Source: Symsagittifera roscoffensis
Lineage: Eukaryota > Xenacoelomorpha > Acoela > Convolutidae
Assembly (NCBI RefSeq): GCF_963678635.1
Contig: NC_087065.1
Location: forward strand, 59,918,754 to 59,982,753
Length of the DNA stretch: 64,000 bases
Direction: 5' to 3'
Part shown: positions 12,701 to 24,700 of the stretch, piece by piece
Layout of the letters: each line of letters opens with the position of its first letter
Position numbering within the stretch: the stretch's first letter is position 1
Notes under the pieces: model-generated
What the model was told of the DNA's origin: nothing
Databases searched by the model: none
The model's input: the letters and a program-made list of their open reading frames with translations, nothing else
Translations under genes and position numbers: made by a program

Positions 12701-15700
12701 AAAATCATGCTAACGGGGCGAACTTGAGAAAAATTTTTAATCTCCATGGATAGCATAACATGGATCAGTTTCAAAGCTCCTCCTTTTACGGTTTCCGATC
12801 AAACGGGTTGTATTAAAATTGGTTGTTCGATTGAATACGCTGTATTCACTACTTCAAATTGAATTTCATTGATCTGATTAGATTCAAAGTCAACATAGTC
12901 AAAATAATTTTTGTTTATTTTGACTACGTATCGGTTGAGTTTTTAGAGAAATTACTGCTAAGAATTGCAGTTAAAAAACTGGAAAGCTACAAAACTTTCA
13001 ATATACAAGCTCTGGACTGGGCATCTGGAAAGCTCTTTCCTTCCCCTCAGGGATTCGAGCCCCTGACAACCCAAAAGGTCGGAAACCCTTTGGTTTTAAT
13101 TTAAGGCATCCATTTTAAAGACATCCATGAAAATAGAGCGTAGAAAAAACGCAATTTTTTGGTCAAAACTTTTCAAAAAGCGAATAAAAAAGCTTTTTTG
13201 TTCTTTTTTTTTTTAATTTTGGCTCCAGTGGAGAAAATTTGGTCAAAATAGGGTCTTTATAGTGATCTGGGGAGCTCGGATAATCAATTTGATTGACCAA
13301 GCAAAAATCAACAAAATTTTCGATTTTTTTTAACATCCTCTTCAACCCCCTCGAAAAAATCCTGGTTCATTTGGCTGTAAAATAGTGGAAAATACTAATT
13401 TAACCTTAATTTATGGGGGGGGGGGGGGGGGCTGAAATCCTTATATTTATGATGAAGCGTTGATGCATGGGAGGTTGATCTAACAACTCTCTTAGAAATA
13501 AGTTTATATGTCTAGCTTTGTCTACGTCCCTTGCTGTTCTCCTACGATCGTCACGCTTGATATTCCTAAAATAAAAATTACTTTATTGATTAAAATTTGT
13601 CTGAATTGTTGGTAATCAGACTTCAATTGAACTAAGCGCCCTAATTTAAAATTGAGTCTTTGCACAATTGAGCTTGCGAGCGTAGTGTTAAGCGGTCAGT
13701 CCGTTTTTGCCGAAATAAAAGTTTTAATGGACTTTTCTTAACCTGGGAACTTTTTCATGAAGTTTAAGGGGTTGCCAATATTTTGCTAAATACTGAACAA
13801 AACTATGCGCAATTTTATGTTTTTGTTTATGATGCTCAGCGCGTAAGCCCGAATGATGAGCGCTGAGACTTAGTTCAAAATGCAACTCAGATAAGCAATC
13901 CAAGTGCTCATTGTATCAGATGGAATCCCTCATAGGCGAAGAACCGAATGGGCAAAAATAAAAAAAATCAATCAATCAAATATCAGTATTTCCAAATTTG
14001 GAAAGAAAATGTGAAAATCTCTAAGAGAGTAAATCTTTCTAGAGACTTAATATTAAAATTGGCCGAAAAAAAACGCAGAAAAATGCCAAGTTTTCACTTT
14101 GTCACTGACAAATTGGGACAAATTTTATATGAAGGGCTTCCTTATAAAAATAGTAAAATTTTGCTTCGATTAATATCTTTTAGTTGAACGGCAATTGACT
14201 CGTTTCAATCATTGACTTTCAACAGTTTTTTTCCGGTCCTTCGCCGATGATTTGTTCGCCCATTCGGTCCTTCGCCCTTTGTTGCACACTTTTGTTCCGA
14301 CTTTCGAAAAAGCGGCAGATTATTTGTAGTACGGGTGGTTTCTTTTCTGTACATAATTTCTTCTAAGCTTACATTTTTTGACAGTTTTCATTATATCTTT
14401 TGAAAGGTATTGTTGTCTTGAGCTCAAATTTAATCAGATATTTTACCTGAGATAATTTTTTGTAATGTTATGGGGGTTTAAAGGCGGCCAATTCAGCCAA
14501 TTTGGGACAATTAAATCGCGATAAATTTCGTGCTAGTAACTTGCGAGCTGAAATTTAATCTGTCTTAGATATAATGTCAAAATGGATTGAGGTATTCTAT
14601 TTGGTCTATTCAATACTTTGCTATATGCAAATTATTGTTCCGACTTCGATACGAAAGTAACGGAATATTTGTGCTCGGGTGGGTTTTTTTTTCTTCAGAC
14701 AAATTTCGACTTTTTAACTAGCCTTTTTTGACAAAAATTTTTACATCATTCGAAAGGTATTGTTGTCTTAAGCTCAAATTTAATCAGATATTTTACCTGA
14801 GATAATTTTTTGTAATGTTATGGGGGTTTAAAGGCGGCCAATTCAGCCAATTTGGGACAATTAAATCGCGATAAATTTCGTGCTAGTAACTTGCAAGCTG
14901 AAATTTAATCTGTCTTAGATATAATGTCAAAATGATTGAGGTATTTTATTTGGTCTATTCAATACTTTGCTATATGCGAATTATTGTTCCGACTTCGATA
15001 CGAAAGTAACGGAATATTTGTGCTCGGGTGGGTTTTTTTTTCTTCAGACAAATTTCGACTTTTTAACTAGCCATTTTTGACAAAAATTTTTACATCATTC
15101 GAAAGGTATTGTTGTCTTAAGCTCAAATTTAATCAGATATTTTACCTGAGATAATTTTTTGTCATGTTATGGGGCGCTATTAACGCGTAAGCGGAGAGTT
15201 AATCCCTCTTAGAAATCGTTCCAAATTGGTTTACAGAAGCTTATTTGCCATAATTGATTTGTTACAAGGAGCGAATTCTATCCTTTTGTAATTTATATGG
15301 CGTGTGGGGTGATGAATTTGAATAAAAAATTTCAAATTTAAGAATTTTTTTTTTTTCATTTTGTTTTATTTCATTTAATTTTTTTAATTTTATTACTGCT
15401 TCATATACCTTAAAAGGCAGTCGGAACATTCAGGGCTTTGCCCTGATACGAGCAGTCTTGTATCATTTTGTACTTACAAAATAGAGTAATTGAAACTACT
15501 CCATAGAAATTAAAATACAGTCGGAACATTCAGGGCTTCACTTGTCTTTATCTACAATGCGGCACATAAGCTTCGAAAGTGTTTGCAACCGCCCAAATAA
15601 TCATTTTAAAATAAATTGCGGTAAAATTAATGGGTCTCAAAAATTCACTACTACACTCAAAATTATATTTTGCCATAATTATTACGGTTTCGTTTTTTTA

Positions 15701-18700
15701 TCACCTTTTTTTGCTTTTTAAAAGCTGATTTTTGCTGTCTTTTCTCTTTTGTTTGCGAAGCACACTTTTGCGTTTATCATTTCTCGATCATTTCTCCGTA
15801 GCAAGACAAAATTGCCGGTATTGCTTTATAACCGCATTGGCTAATGTCTTAGCACCACATAAAACACCACAACGACGGCGTTCTTAGCCAACAATTTCGA
15901 AAAAGCGGCAAAAAGTAGTCTTGGCAGATGAGAACTATTTGTTGCTCTCATTCAGTTAGGATACATACACTCTGCCAGCCAACATGATTATATGGCATTT
16001 TCATAGCGTTGAGGACGACCATATCAGTTCTTTCGATCAAAACATTAACTTAATAAAGTAAAGTGCGTTTCCAGCCAAAAGCTATTAAACTTGAGTGTGT
16101 CCAAAACCCCGGTCTAACAAGTGTAATAAAAAGCTCATTAAAGAACGTTAAACTAGAAAAAAGTTAAAATTTACTCTACAGTTTACAAACTTGGAGAAAA
16201 CTTTTGCTTGTTCTAGACATGTTTTTGCAAAATCAATCAATTTTTTTCTGTAACAAACGTACTTTGGGTCCACTGATGGACCCAACCAATGGTATTTTGA
16301 CGACATACAGTTCTCTTCTGATCCTCTATCACGCAAGATTTAATCCGGAGAGGTTGAGTTGATAGGTCTTTGTCGAGAAACTACGACTTATTTTTCGAGC
16401 AGAAATTCGCATGATTTCAACCAAAGAAACTAGGGTCCCGATTCTCAAACTAAATTGTGATGACAAGGCGTTCTATTTGGAGGTCAAAAATCTCTGGTTT
16501 TGCGGTAGCTGCTTTCGGTCTTAGACAGTTAACCTTATTGATGATAACCTTATTATGTTATGTCTGTTGAATGCTTTCGTTTTCCTAACTCATCTTCTGT
16601 CCTTTTCATGCTCTTGTTTCAAGTTCAGTCCATGAACTACCGGCCTCTTCGACAAATGTGGTGTCATCTCACTTTACCCTGCCTGTCAAATGACAATTTG
16701 AACTGATTTCAGGTATGGGGCATCACCTATCACAATTGGATGACCTTTGTGCTTCTAATCTGGGCATCTTGTATCTGGATGTGGCCCAATTCCAGAGAAG
16801 CCACTCTTACAACCTCTTCAGTCCTGGTAGTCTACGGCAACTGCCTCTTGATCCTCCAGTACATCTACTCTCTCGATCTCACTGCAGACGAAATGCCTCG
16901 TGCTTCTTCTCAGAGGAGTGGGGGGAGTGGTTCAGATGACGAGGGGTTTGATCTTGGACAGGTGGGCCTGGTGGAGTATCAGTATCCGGTCAGACACCTT
17001 GCATTGCAGGTTTGCTGATTAATTTCTGAATAATTAATCAGAATAAACTCTCGCTAATGAAGATTTTTTTTTTCAGGGGCAGATCTAGGATTTTCTCAAA
17101 GGGGGCGGACCAAATTGATTCTTTGAGCTACCCCAAATCACTCCTAAATATTTTAGTTTGGCAATTATTTTCTGCGCCGCTGGCGAATGTTCGAAAAACA
17201 GTGCCAAAAAACGCGTTTGACACTTTTTAGATATTTTGGGTTGGCAGGGGGTCGAATCACTGAATGACAAAAAGGCTTCCACGCCCCCCCCCCCCCCCCC
17301 CCCCTAATTCTTCCCCTGCTTTTATTATTAATTAAATGTGCACTAGGTGATCTACTGCTTCTTCTTTTGGGGAACATTCCGACACTTCAAGCGCAAAAGA
17401 GAGAAAAAAGTGACCATCTCAAGACTGACTTCGGTGCCGGCTGCCAACCTCTTCTTCAGCGGTCCCCCCACTCTGCCTGGAGGGATAGAGACAGGGGGAG
17501 TGACTAATGCAATCCCGTACCACCACCACCATCAGCCATTGTCCTCCATCTTCACAAAGAACCCATTTCCATCTTCGTGTAAGAGATCAAATTTACATTA
17601 TGTAACCGGGTATTTTTTTCGTAAGTTGTAATATTAATTAATTGATTTAGTTTTTAAAATAACTTTCAGTTCTGATTTCAAGTTTGAGTATCAAAATCAG
17701 CTTCAATCATTATTTTGACATTTCAACTCTGAAATCTTTTATTGTCTCAAGTAACCAAAAAAATTGCCCCATTCTACAATCCAGTTCATTTTAGAAGATG
17801 CAAACTAACGCTGCGTAATTATTCTTTTGAAAATTTATGTTTTCATTACCCTTGCGATAGCAAGGGTATTGCAATCAAGTAATACACTTTTTTCGCCGCA
17901 AACAACTTTGTCCACAGGACTCATTGGAACTCCTGATGGTAAGGATGGGTCATAATGAATTCAATCTTTGTAGGATGTCTTGTAAACTTAGCCTGGTGGT
18001 AACGAATTCGCCTGAGAGGGTAAACTTCCAAGGGTCGAATCTGACCGGGAACAATTTTTTTCAAACGTTCCGGTTCAAAAAAATTTCGGCCTATTATTTG
18101 TCTGCTTGTTTTGTCGGCTTAGGTGCCACATCTCAGAATCGTTTATTTTAGCTGTAAACAATTTTCTCCGCAGTTGTTTTTGGCATTTTAAAAATCCGAC
18201 TGAATCGAAAATGGCTTTTCACATTGGTTTTAATTTATCAGTTCAATTTGTTAAAATTTTACTCTTTTTTTCATTACTTTCGTCTTTTTTATCAGCGTAA
18301 TAAGTTTGTGCCTTGTAAATATTGACTTAGTGGCCTTTTTATGCGTAGTTTTGTCCGGAAAAAATTTTTTTTGCGCGTGTGTGTGCTCTGAGGGGAAAAG
18401 AGACTTAACATTTTTCGGCAACAAGGTTTTCTGCTCAGGTTTTTTTTTACTTTGGTACCGCTTGGTAATTATAAATTCTAATCCAATCAACGATCCGGAT
18501 CATTTGGCGCAGAGGTAAAGCAACTGCTTGAAATGACAAAATTTTGCGGTTAGAATCCGGCCAGGCCGTTTTTTTTTGCAAACTAGAGTTTTTGTGCTTT
18601 TTCGGATTATCGTCCGCCTGTTTATTTTTGCCGGCATAGTATCCGTAGCTCAATAGTTCAGCTTCATTCCAAATTGTTGTAACCCCTGTGATTGAGGCGA

Positions 18701-21700
18701 CAAAGCCCTGGAGTTTGATTACAGGTGAGACCTGTTTTTCTTGCAAATAGAAAATTTTGGCTTATTTAGATTATTGTCTGTCTGCTTTGATCCACTGAAA
18801 GCACTTTTTGAAAACTTGGCTTCTGTATAGCGTTCTCAAAGCTCTTTCTAGAGTTTCTAATGGTACAGGCAATTTTGTTCCGGATATTTTGGGTTTTGTT
18901 ACAATTTGTATTGATAAAAACGATTTTTTGAATTTTTCCGTTCGATTTTCATAGTCATTCATATTTGTATTGCAAGTGTTGCGAAGCAGCTCAGCTTCGG
19001 CTGTGTTTAAGTTTCGTGTTTTATTTCTTTTAATTAACTCGGAGCATCAATGAAATCATCATTATCCAGGTTCTCAAATTTGAAGGGCTTTCTCAAATCA
19101 AAGACTGAGGCTCGATGTTCGATTCTACAGTTGGGACTTGAAACATGTGAACTGAAAACATCAGATTTCTAAGCTTCAGAAATATTGTCTTTAAATAATT
19201 TTCGGATGGAATTTTTGTCTTGGAAACTCCTAAATAGTCTTATTCTTTTCTTATGTGTTCTGCTATTACTAATTCATACTAAAAACGGATGTTTTCCTTA
19301 AAATTGAATGCTCCTTATTTTCTCGAAGAAAAGCTAGACATACCATTAGCAGATGCGTTTTTGCTCGAATTAAATGATAAAATTCGCCTTTAAGTGAAAA
19401 CCCCTTTCAGAAAGTGAGCCATCACTTTGAAATTGGTATGATTAAAATGATCGAAATGCATCAAAAACATAGAAAAATCAAAAAAATTAGTTATAGTAGG
19501 GGGGGAGAGAAATTAAAAATGTACGTGCCTTCAGGGGCGGAGGGCGGATTTAGGGGAGGGGGGGGGGCGGGACGGACACCCTTTCTCAGGTGTTCGACCC
19601 CCTGCCGACCCAAGGGGTCCCCCTTTGTACTTTGTTGAGATATCCATATTTGGTGACGGACCCTAAAAACTTTCCCAAATTGCCTCTGGCGCAAATATAT
19701 ACTAATTTTGAGGGTGGAGTGCGCGCTGAAAAAGAGTGATTTTTTGGTTAATATTTTCCAAAAAGTGCCTAAAAATGCTTTTTTTGGCCTGTTTTTTCCC
19801 TGCGGCGCAGAAAATCTGACAAAAACAGGGTCTTTTTAATTCTTTGGGAGAGCTCGGAAAATCATTTTGGCCGACCTAAAAAAAAGGTCGAAAAAATCTT
19901 TCAAACTTTTTTTAAAATCCGGCCCCATCCCCCTCGAGAAAATTCTAGATCCGCCCCTGCATGTTTTAAATTTTTAAATTCGAGAAAATTCTGAAAGAAT
20001 GTAGAAGGAGGCTATTTGAGTTCTACTTTTCAGTTGAGTTGTCTCTTGTGATGTTGTTTCTATAGCCTCTCCTGCTCCTCACAGCCCGACATCAGGTGGT
20101 GCATTAGCCATACAAAGTGCCATAGTTCTGAGTGAGTCATACTAATCCGCATCCCTCCGCCATGATCTACTGCTATTCATAACACCTGTTGCTGCACTCT
20201 CTATGGCGTGCAAACTACAACATGCAATTTTTTAGAGTATACGCGTCCAGGAGTTAACAATTTTCGAATAAGAGTTCTATTTTAACAGCAAACCATTGAA
20301 AAGCGAAAAAAAATAAGTTTTAATTTGCGAAAATATGATTCATACTATCATCAAACTATATAAAAATGGTTAATTGTCTGAAAATGTTGATGGCGTTTTT
20401 TTTCTTTCCAGAAACTTGATTTAAAATGAGATTAGAACTATCAACTCAATCCTGGACGTACATGCTCTAAGAATTTATCACTGCTGGCTATATTGTAACT
20501 TAGTTGAATTGGCGGTCTAGTTGTAGAGTGGTGCTTGCATTTTTCTCTAAATTGAGATTGATCAAAAACTATTGCAAACTAATCTTTCTGGCCCATAACT
20601 ACACGAACTGTTTTTTTTCTGTTCCGGTATGCCGCGGGCAAGAACTTAAGATTTGCGTGTTTTTTATGCACATAAATTCATGTATCTCAAAGAAATTTTG
20701 CGCGGCCTCAAGTGATCTATCACATTGAATAACTTGCACTAGTAATTCAAGCTGTATTAAAATGGGTTTGCTAACGTCGAGAAAAAACCTTAGGTTATAT
20801 TGTTCCTAGTTTCGAAAAAAGTAACGAGATATATGTATATGTATAGGATATATCGGTGTGGTGTGTTTTTTATACAGACCGATATGGGCGATCGCAATCT
20901 TAAATTTCAACAAAAAATTTTTGTACCCAAATGAGAATCTCAACTCCTTAAGTTCAATCTTACTGGTTAATTGCTTAGTAATCTAGCCTAATCTAGTATA
21001 TAAAATGAAATGAGCAGCTTAGAGAAATTTAACTTGTTTCTAATTGGGTTAGTTTTGTTTAAAAAGAGTAAATAGTATAAAACATTTCTTGCAATTTGGA
21101 ATTTTCTCTTCAAATTTCAGTTGAAAACAAAATTAAAAAATCAAGCAAAACTTTTTTTTGTTTTAGTGAGTTCTTTGGCTTACTTACAACTGCCTATTGG
21201 AATTATCTAGACATCATCATAGCGAAAAAAAGTATTTGTTTTTGCTATTTAGAAACGCTCGAATAAGGAGACTTACAGAGTTATCGACTTTAATAGTTGC
21301 ACTGCAGTACTCGCATAAAAGCCAAATGAGACCTGATACATCATAACTTTTTCACAAATAGATTTTTCGGATCATGTTGCTTCTTTTCTTGCTCAAGGTA
21401 GCAATTCTTTTTTTTTTTTGAATATAATTAGAGTTAGTTTTTTCTCCGCTGTTCTGGATTGTTAACCAAACAACCAATGTTTTTGTGCATCCAGGTTGTT
21501 TGTGAAATGCTTGTGAAACCAGTTTTTTTCTTTAGAATCTCGTACCAAATCGGAAAATGTTCTTTTTAGAGAAAGGCAAGATAACCATGATAAAATTGCT
21601 GATATCAAGGTTTTCCGCACATTCATTTGCATGGGCAATTTTGAGCCGTGGGTTAGAAGTTGAAATTGAAATAACTAATTGTAGTTTGAACAGGGAAAGT

Positions 21701-24700
21701 GTTTTGTAACTTCTGGGTTTACCTTCCATAACTCATTTTTCCCAGATAAGTTTTTCCCCTAATCGGTTTGACTTTTTGGACAATTTCGTTCTTCATAGAG
21801 TGTATCTACTTGTTCCAATTTTTTCATAGATCTGATTTCTAAAATCCATGAACGGAAGTTACTGAATTTATCGACATTATTAGTTAAGCTGTGCTACTTG
21901 CATGATTGCCAAGTGCCTTCGTCAAATATTATTTTTGAAATTTTGACTTTTTCTTGTCTTTTAAATCGGTTTTTTCGTTGGAATTTTGTTTGCCTCATGA
22001 CATAGTTCTTCCACCTCCGACTTATAATTCTACTGTATCAAATTTGTTGTGAAAAAAATAAAACATCTAATTTTGTAAAATAAAAAACATCGGCGTGCGG
22101 GGCATTTGCTTAATTTTTGCCGTCTTACCAATTTTTTCGCTGGTTAGAAAATTGCTTTTTTAATGTTTTTGAAACGCTTTTGTTTCAGAATATCTCAACA
22201 AAATTTAAGGAGATTTTATAATTTTATATATTCCTTGGGTTAAATGATAACGTCTTGAATTTTTTGATAGTATTTTTTTGTTATTTTTTGTTGGGTTATT
22301 TTTCTACATCAAAAAACTCCAAAAAAATAAAATTTTGATATTTGATTGCAAGAAAAACAAGACTGCTCGTATCAGGGCGAAGCCCTGAATGTTCCGGCTG
22401 CCTTTTAATGTTTAATAAAATGTAATAAAAGTGAAAAAAAAAGTTTTCTAAAATTTGAAAATTTTTATGAAAATCATCCCCCCACACGCCAAATAAAGTA
22501 CAAAAGGATAGATTTCGCTCCTTGTAACAAATCAATTATGGCAAATAAGCTTCTTCCAACTAATTTGGAAGGATTTCTAAGACGGACTAAATCTCCGCTT
22601 ACGCGTTAATAGCGCGAATTATATCGCGCGTTAATTGTCCCAAATTGGTCAAAATGGCCAAAATGGCAATCTTTAAACCCTCATAACTTCACGAAAAATG
22701 ATCACAGGTGAAATATCTTTTTAAATATAAGCTCAGGACAACAATAGCTTTCGAATGATAAAAAAAATTCCGTCAAAAATGGCTAGTTAAAAAGTCAAAA
22801 TTTGTCTGAAGAAAAAAAAAACCCACCCCGAGCACAAATATTCCGTTACTTTCGTATCGAAAGTCGGAACAATAATTTTGCTTTGTAAATATGGTTTTTT
22901 GTTATTTTTTTTCAACTGCTGTTTTTGCAGTACTTCTTGGCAACATAGTTTAGATTAAGGATAATGCTGTGACTCTTGTATTTGGATGATACTTGTTTGG
23001 AATCTCTCTGGTCTAAGTAGTTTTTGGGCTTGTTAATGACTTCATCATATTTTTGCAAATGTTGCATAATTTTTTCATCAAAAAATGTTTTGTTTCTGCT
23101 GTGATTGAGTTTCTCAGAGTTCTGACGCTCTGAGTAGGAGCGTATTTCAAAGAAAGTTACCTTTTACCTAGCCTCATTAAATTTTTATACTGTTTTCTTT
23201 TTGAATCTGTACAGTATTATAATGATTTTTAAATTCATACAGCATTTCTTTTCAGTATCGCATTCAAAAACATACCCTGAGTTGCCTGAATACAGCGTTT
23301 CTTCATTTTGAGAATCCGAGTAGTTCACGCTTTTGAAAAAATATAAATAATTAGTTGCGTGCTAATTAATTTAGATGCTACTTTTTCTCATCAATTTGCT
23401 TTTACTTTCGCAGCTTCGCTCATATTTCTCGAATCGGAATTTTTTTTTTAAAAGCAAACTATTTGTAGTAAAAATGCTCCAGTCATGGTTTTCTGCACCT
23501 TCATTGGCATGTTCAGTTTTGAGCCGTATAATTAGAAATTTTTGGCGTGAAAATCATTCTCTGGAAAGATCGGAACTTAAAAATAATCAATTATAAATTG
23601 CAGAGAAAAAGTGTTCCGTAACTTCTGCGGTTTCCTTCCATTGCTCTTTCATCACAGATTAGTTTTTCTCAAATCTGTTTGACCTGTCCCTTACTTCCGT
23701 TTTCTATCCATTCCAATATTTTTCATAGATATCATTTCTGAAATATTTCACAAGACTTCACGATCATTCTCGATTATTATGTTTAACTCTTCATCGTTTT
23801 GTTGCATTTTTGCTCTGACAGGTTTTTATCTCAAACCATTCCTGTTAACTCACAGATTTTTTACGACAACTCTTTCCGAATGTTAAATCAGCAGCTCGGT
23901 CGGTCCAAACCATAAATCCCCTTCCCACATCTTGCGCTTAATCATTGACCGTTTTTTCATTTCTTCGTTCTAGCTACAGGTCTGGTTCTAGGATTCCTGG
24001 AGGTTTTTTACAACAAACTTACACACATTTTGTCGACCTTTTTTTCAGTCGATCAAGTTCATTTTACGAGCTCTACAAAGCACCATAACGACCTTATTTT
24101 GACAACATTTTCTGTACTTCAACAGGTAAGTTTTTGAAAAAAAAAATCAGTCAAAACTGATGTGAGCTATTCTTTTCTACTCATCCTTCACTAAACCTCA
24201 TCCTACTCTAAGCTCTATAAATAACTTAGGTGCATTTTGTTTGTTCAGAGTTGATTTTGAGATATTAAGCATTACTTGTGAATACTTTTCGGATCATTCT
24301 ACCTTTTTTTACTACCACCAGTCAATTTAAACTTCTCAATCTCTCCGGATCTTGTTCTATTGATTTTTTTATAGAACATATATCAGTTTTTGGTAGTTTT
24401 TTTTCTATTTGTTTTTATTTTGATTTCTGGTTTGTACATAAATCTTTTTCTTTTTTTTTCGAGCTACTCATTCAAACTTATCGAGAACTGAAACAAGCAC
24501 ATCAATCTTTTTACGGCCATTTTGTTTTTTCTTTGTTTTTTGAGGAGAATTTTTTCATTTTTCAGAAAATTGTTTACCAGATTGTGCATTACTCTGACTT
24601 CGCTTATCCAACATTTTATTGGAATGAATTTTTAAAGGTAAAAGTTGCGCTTGAAATGGTTGTGCATAAATGCGAAGCTGTGCTTCGCAAACACTTGCGA

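Larger units (their letters stand above)
7078..16712. other. Intron 6, 9.6 kb, repeat-rich
   Basis: I see no gene in this intron. Its content is a family B MITE (7740-7909), Helitron-like family A material (8232-9560, 10109-12465, 14284-15460), a tandem duplication (8688-8980), an array of ~83-bp units (10780-12350), another degraded family B copy (13035-13365) with a 17-bp poly-G run nearby, and about 1.2 kb of unremarkable sequence (15540-16712). Confidence 0.75.

Noticed and set aside
18447-18746. 99-codon - strand ORF
   Set aside because: It lies wholly inside the SINE-like cluster, antisense to two tRNA-like heads.
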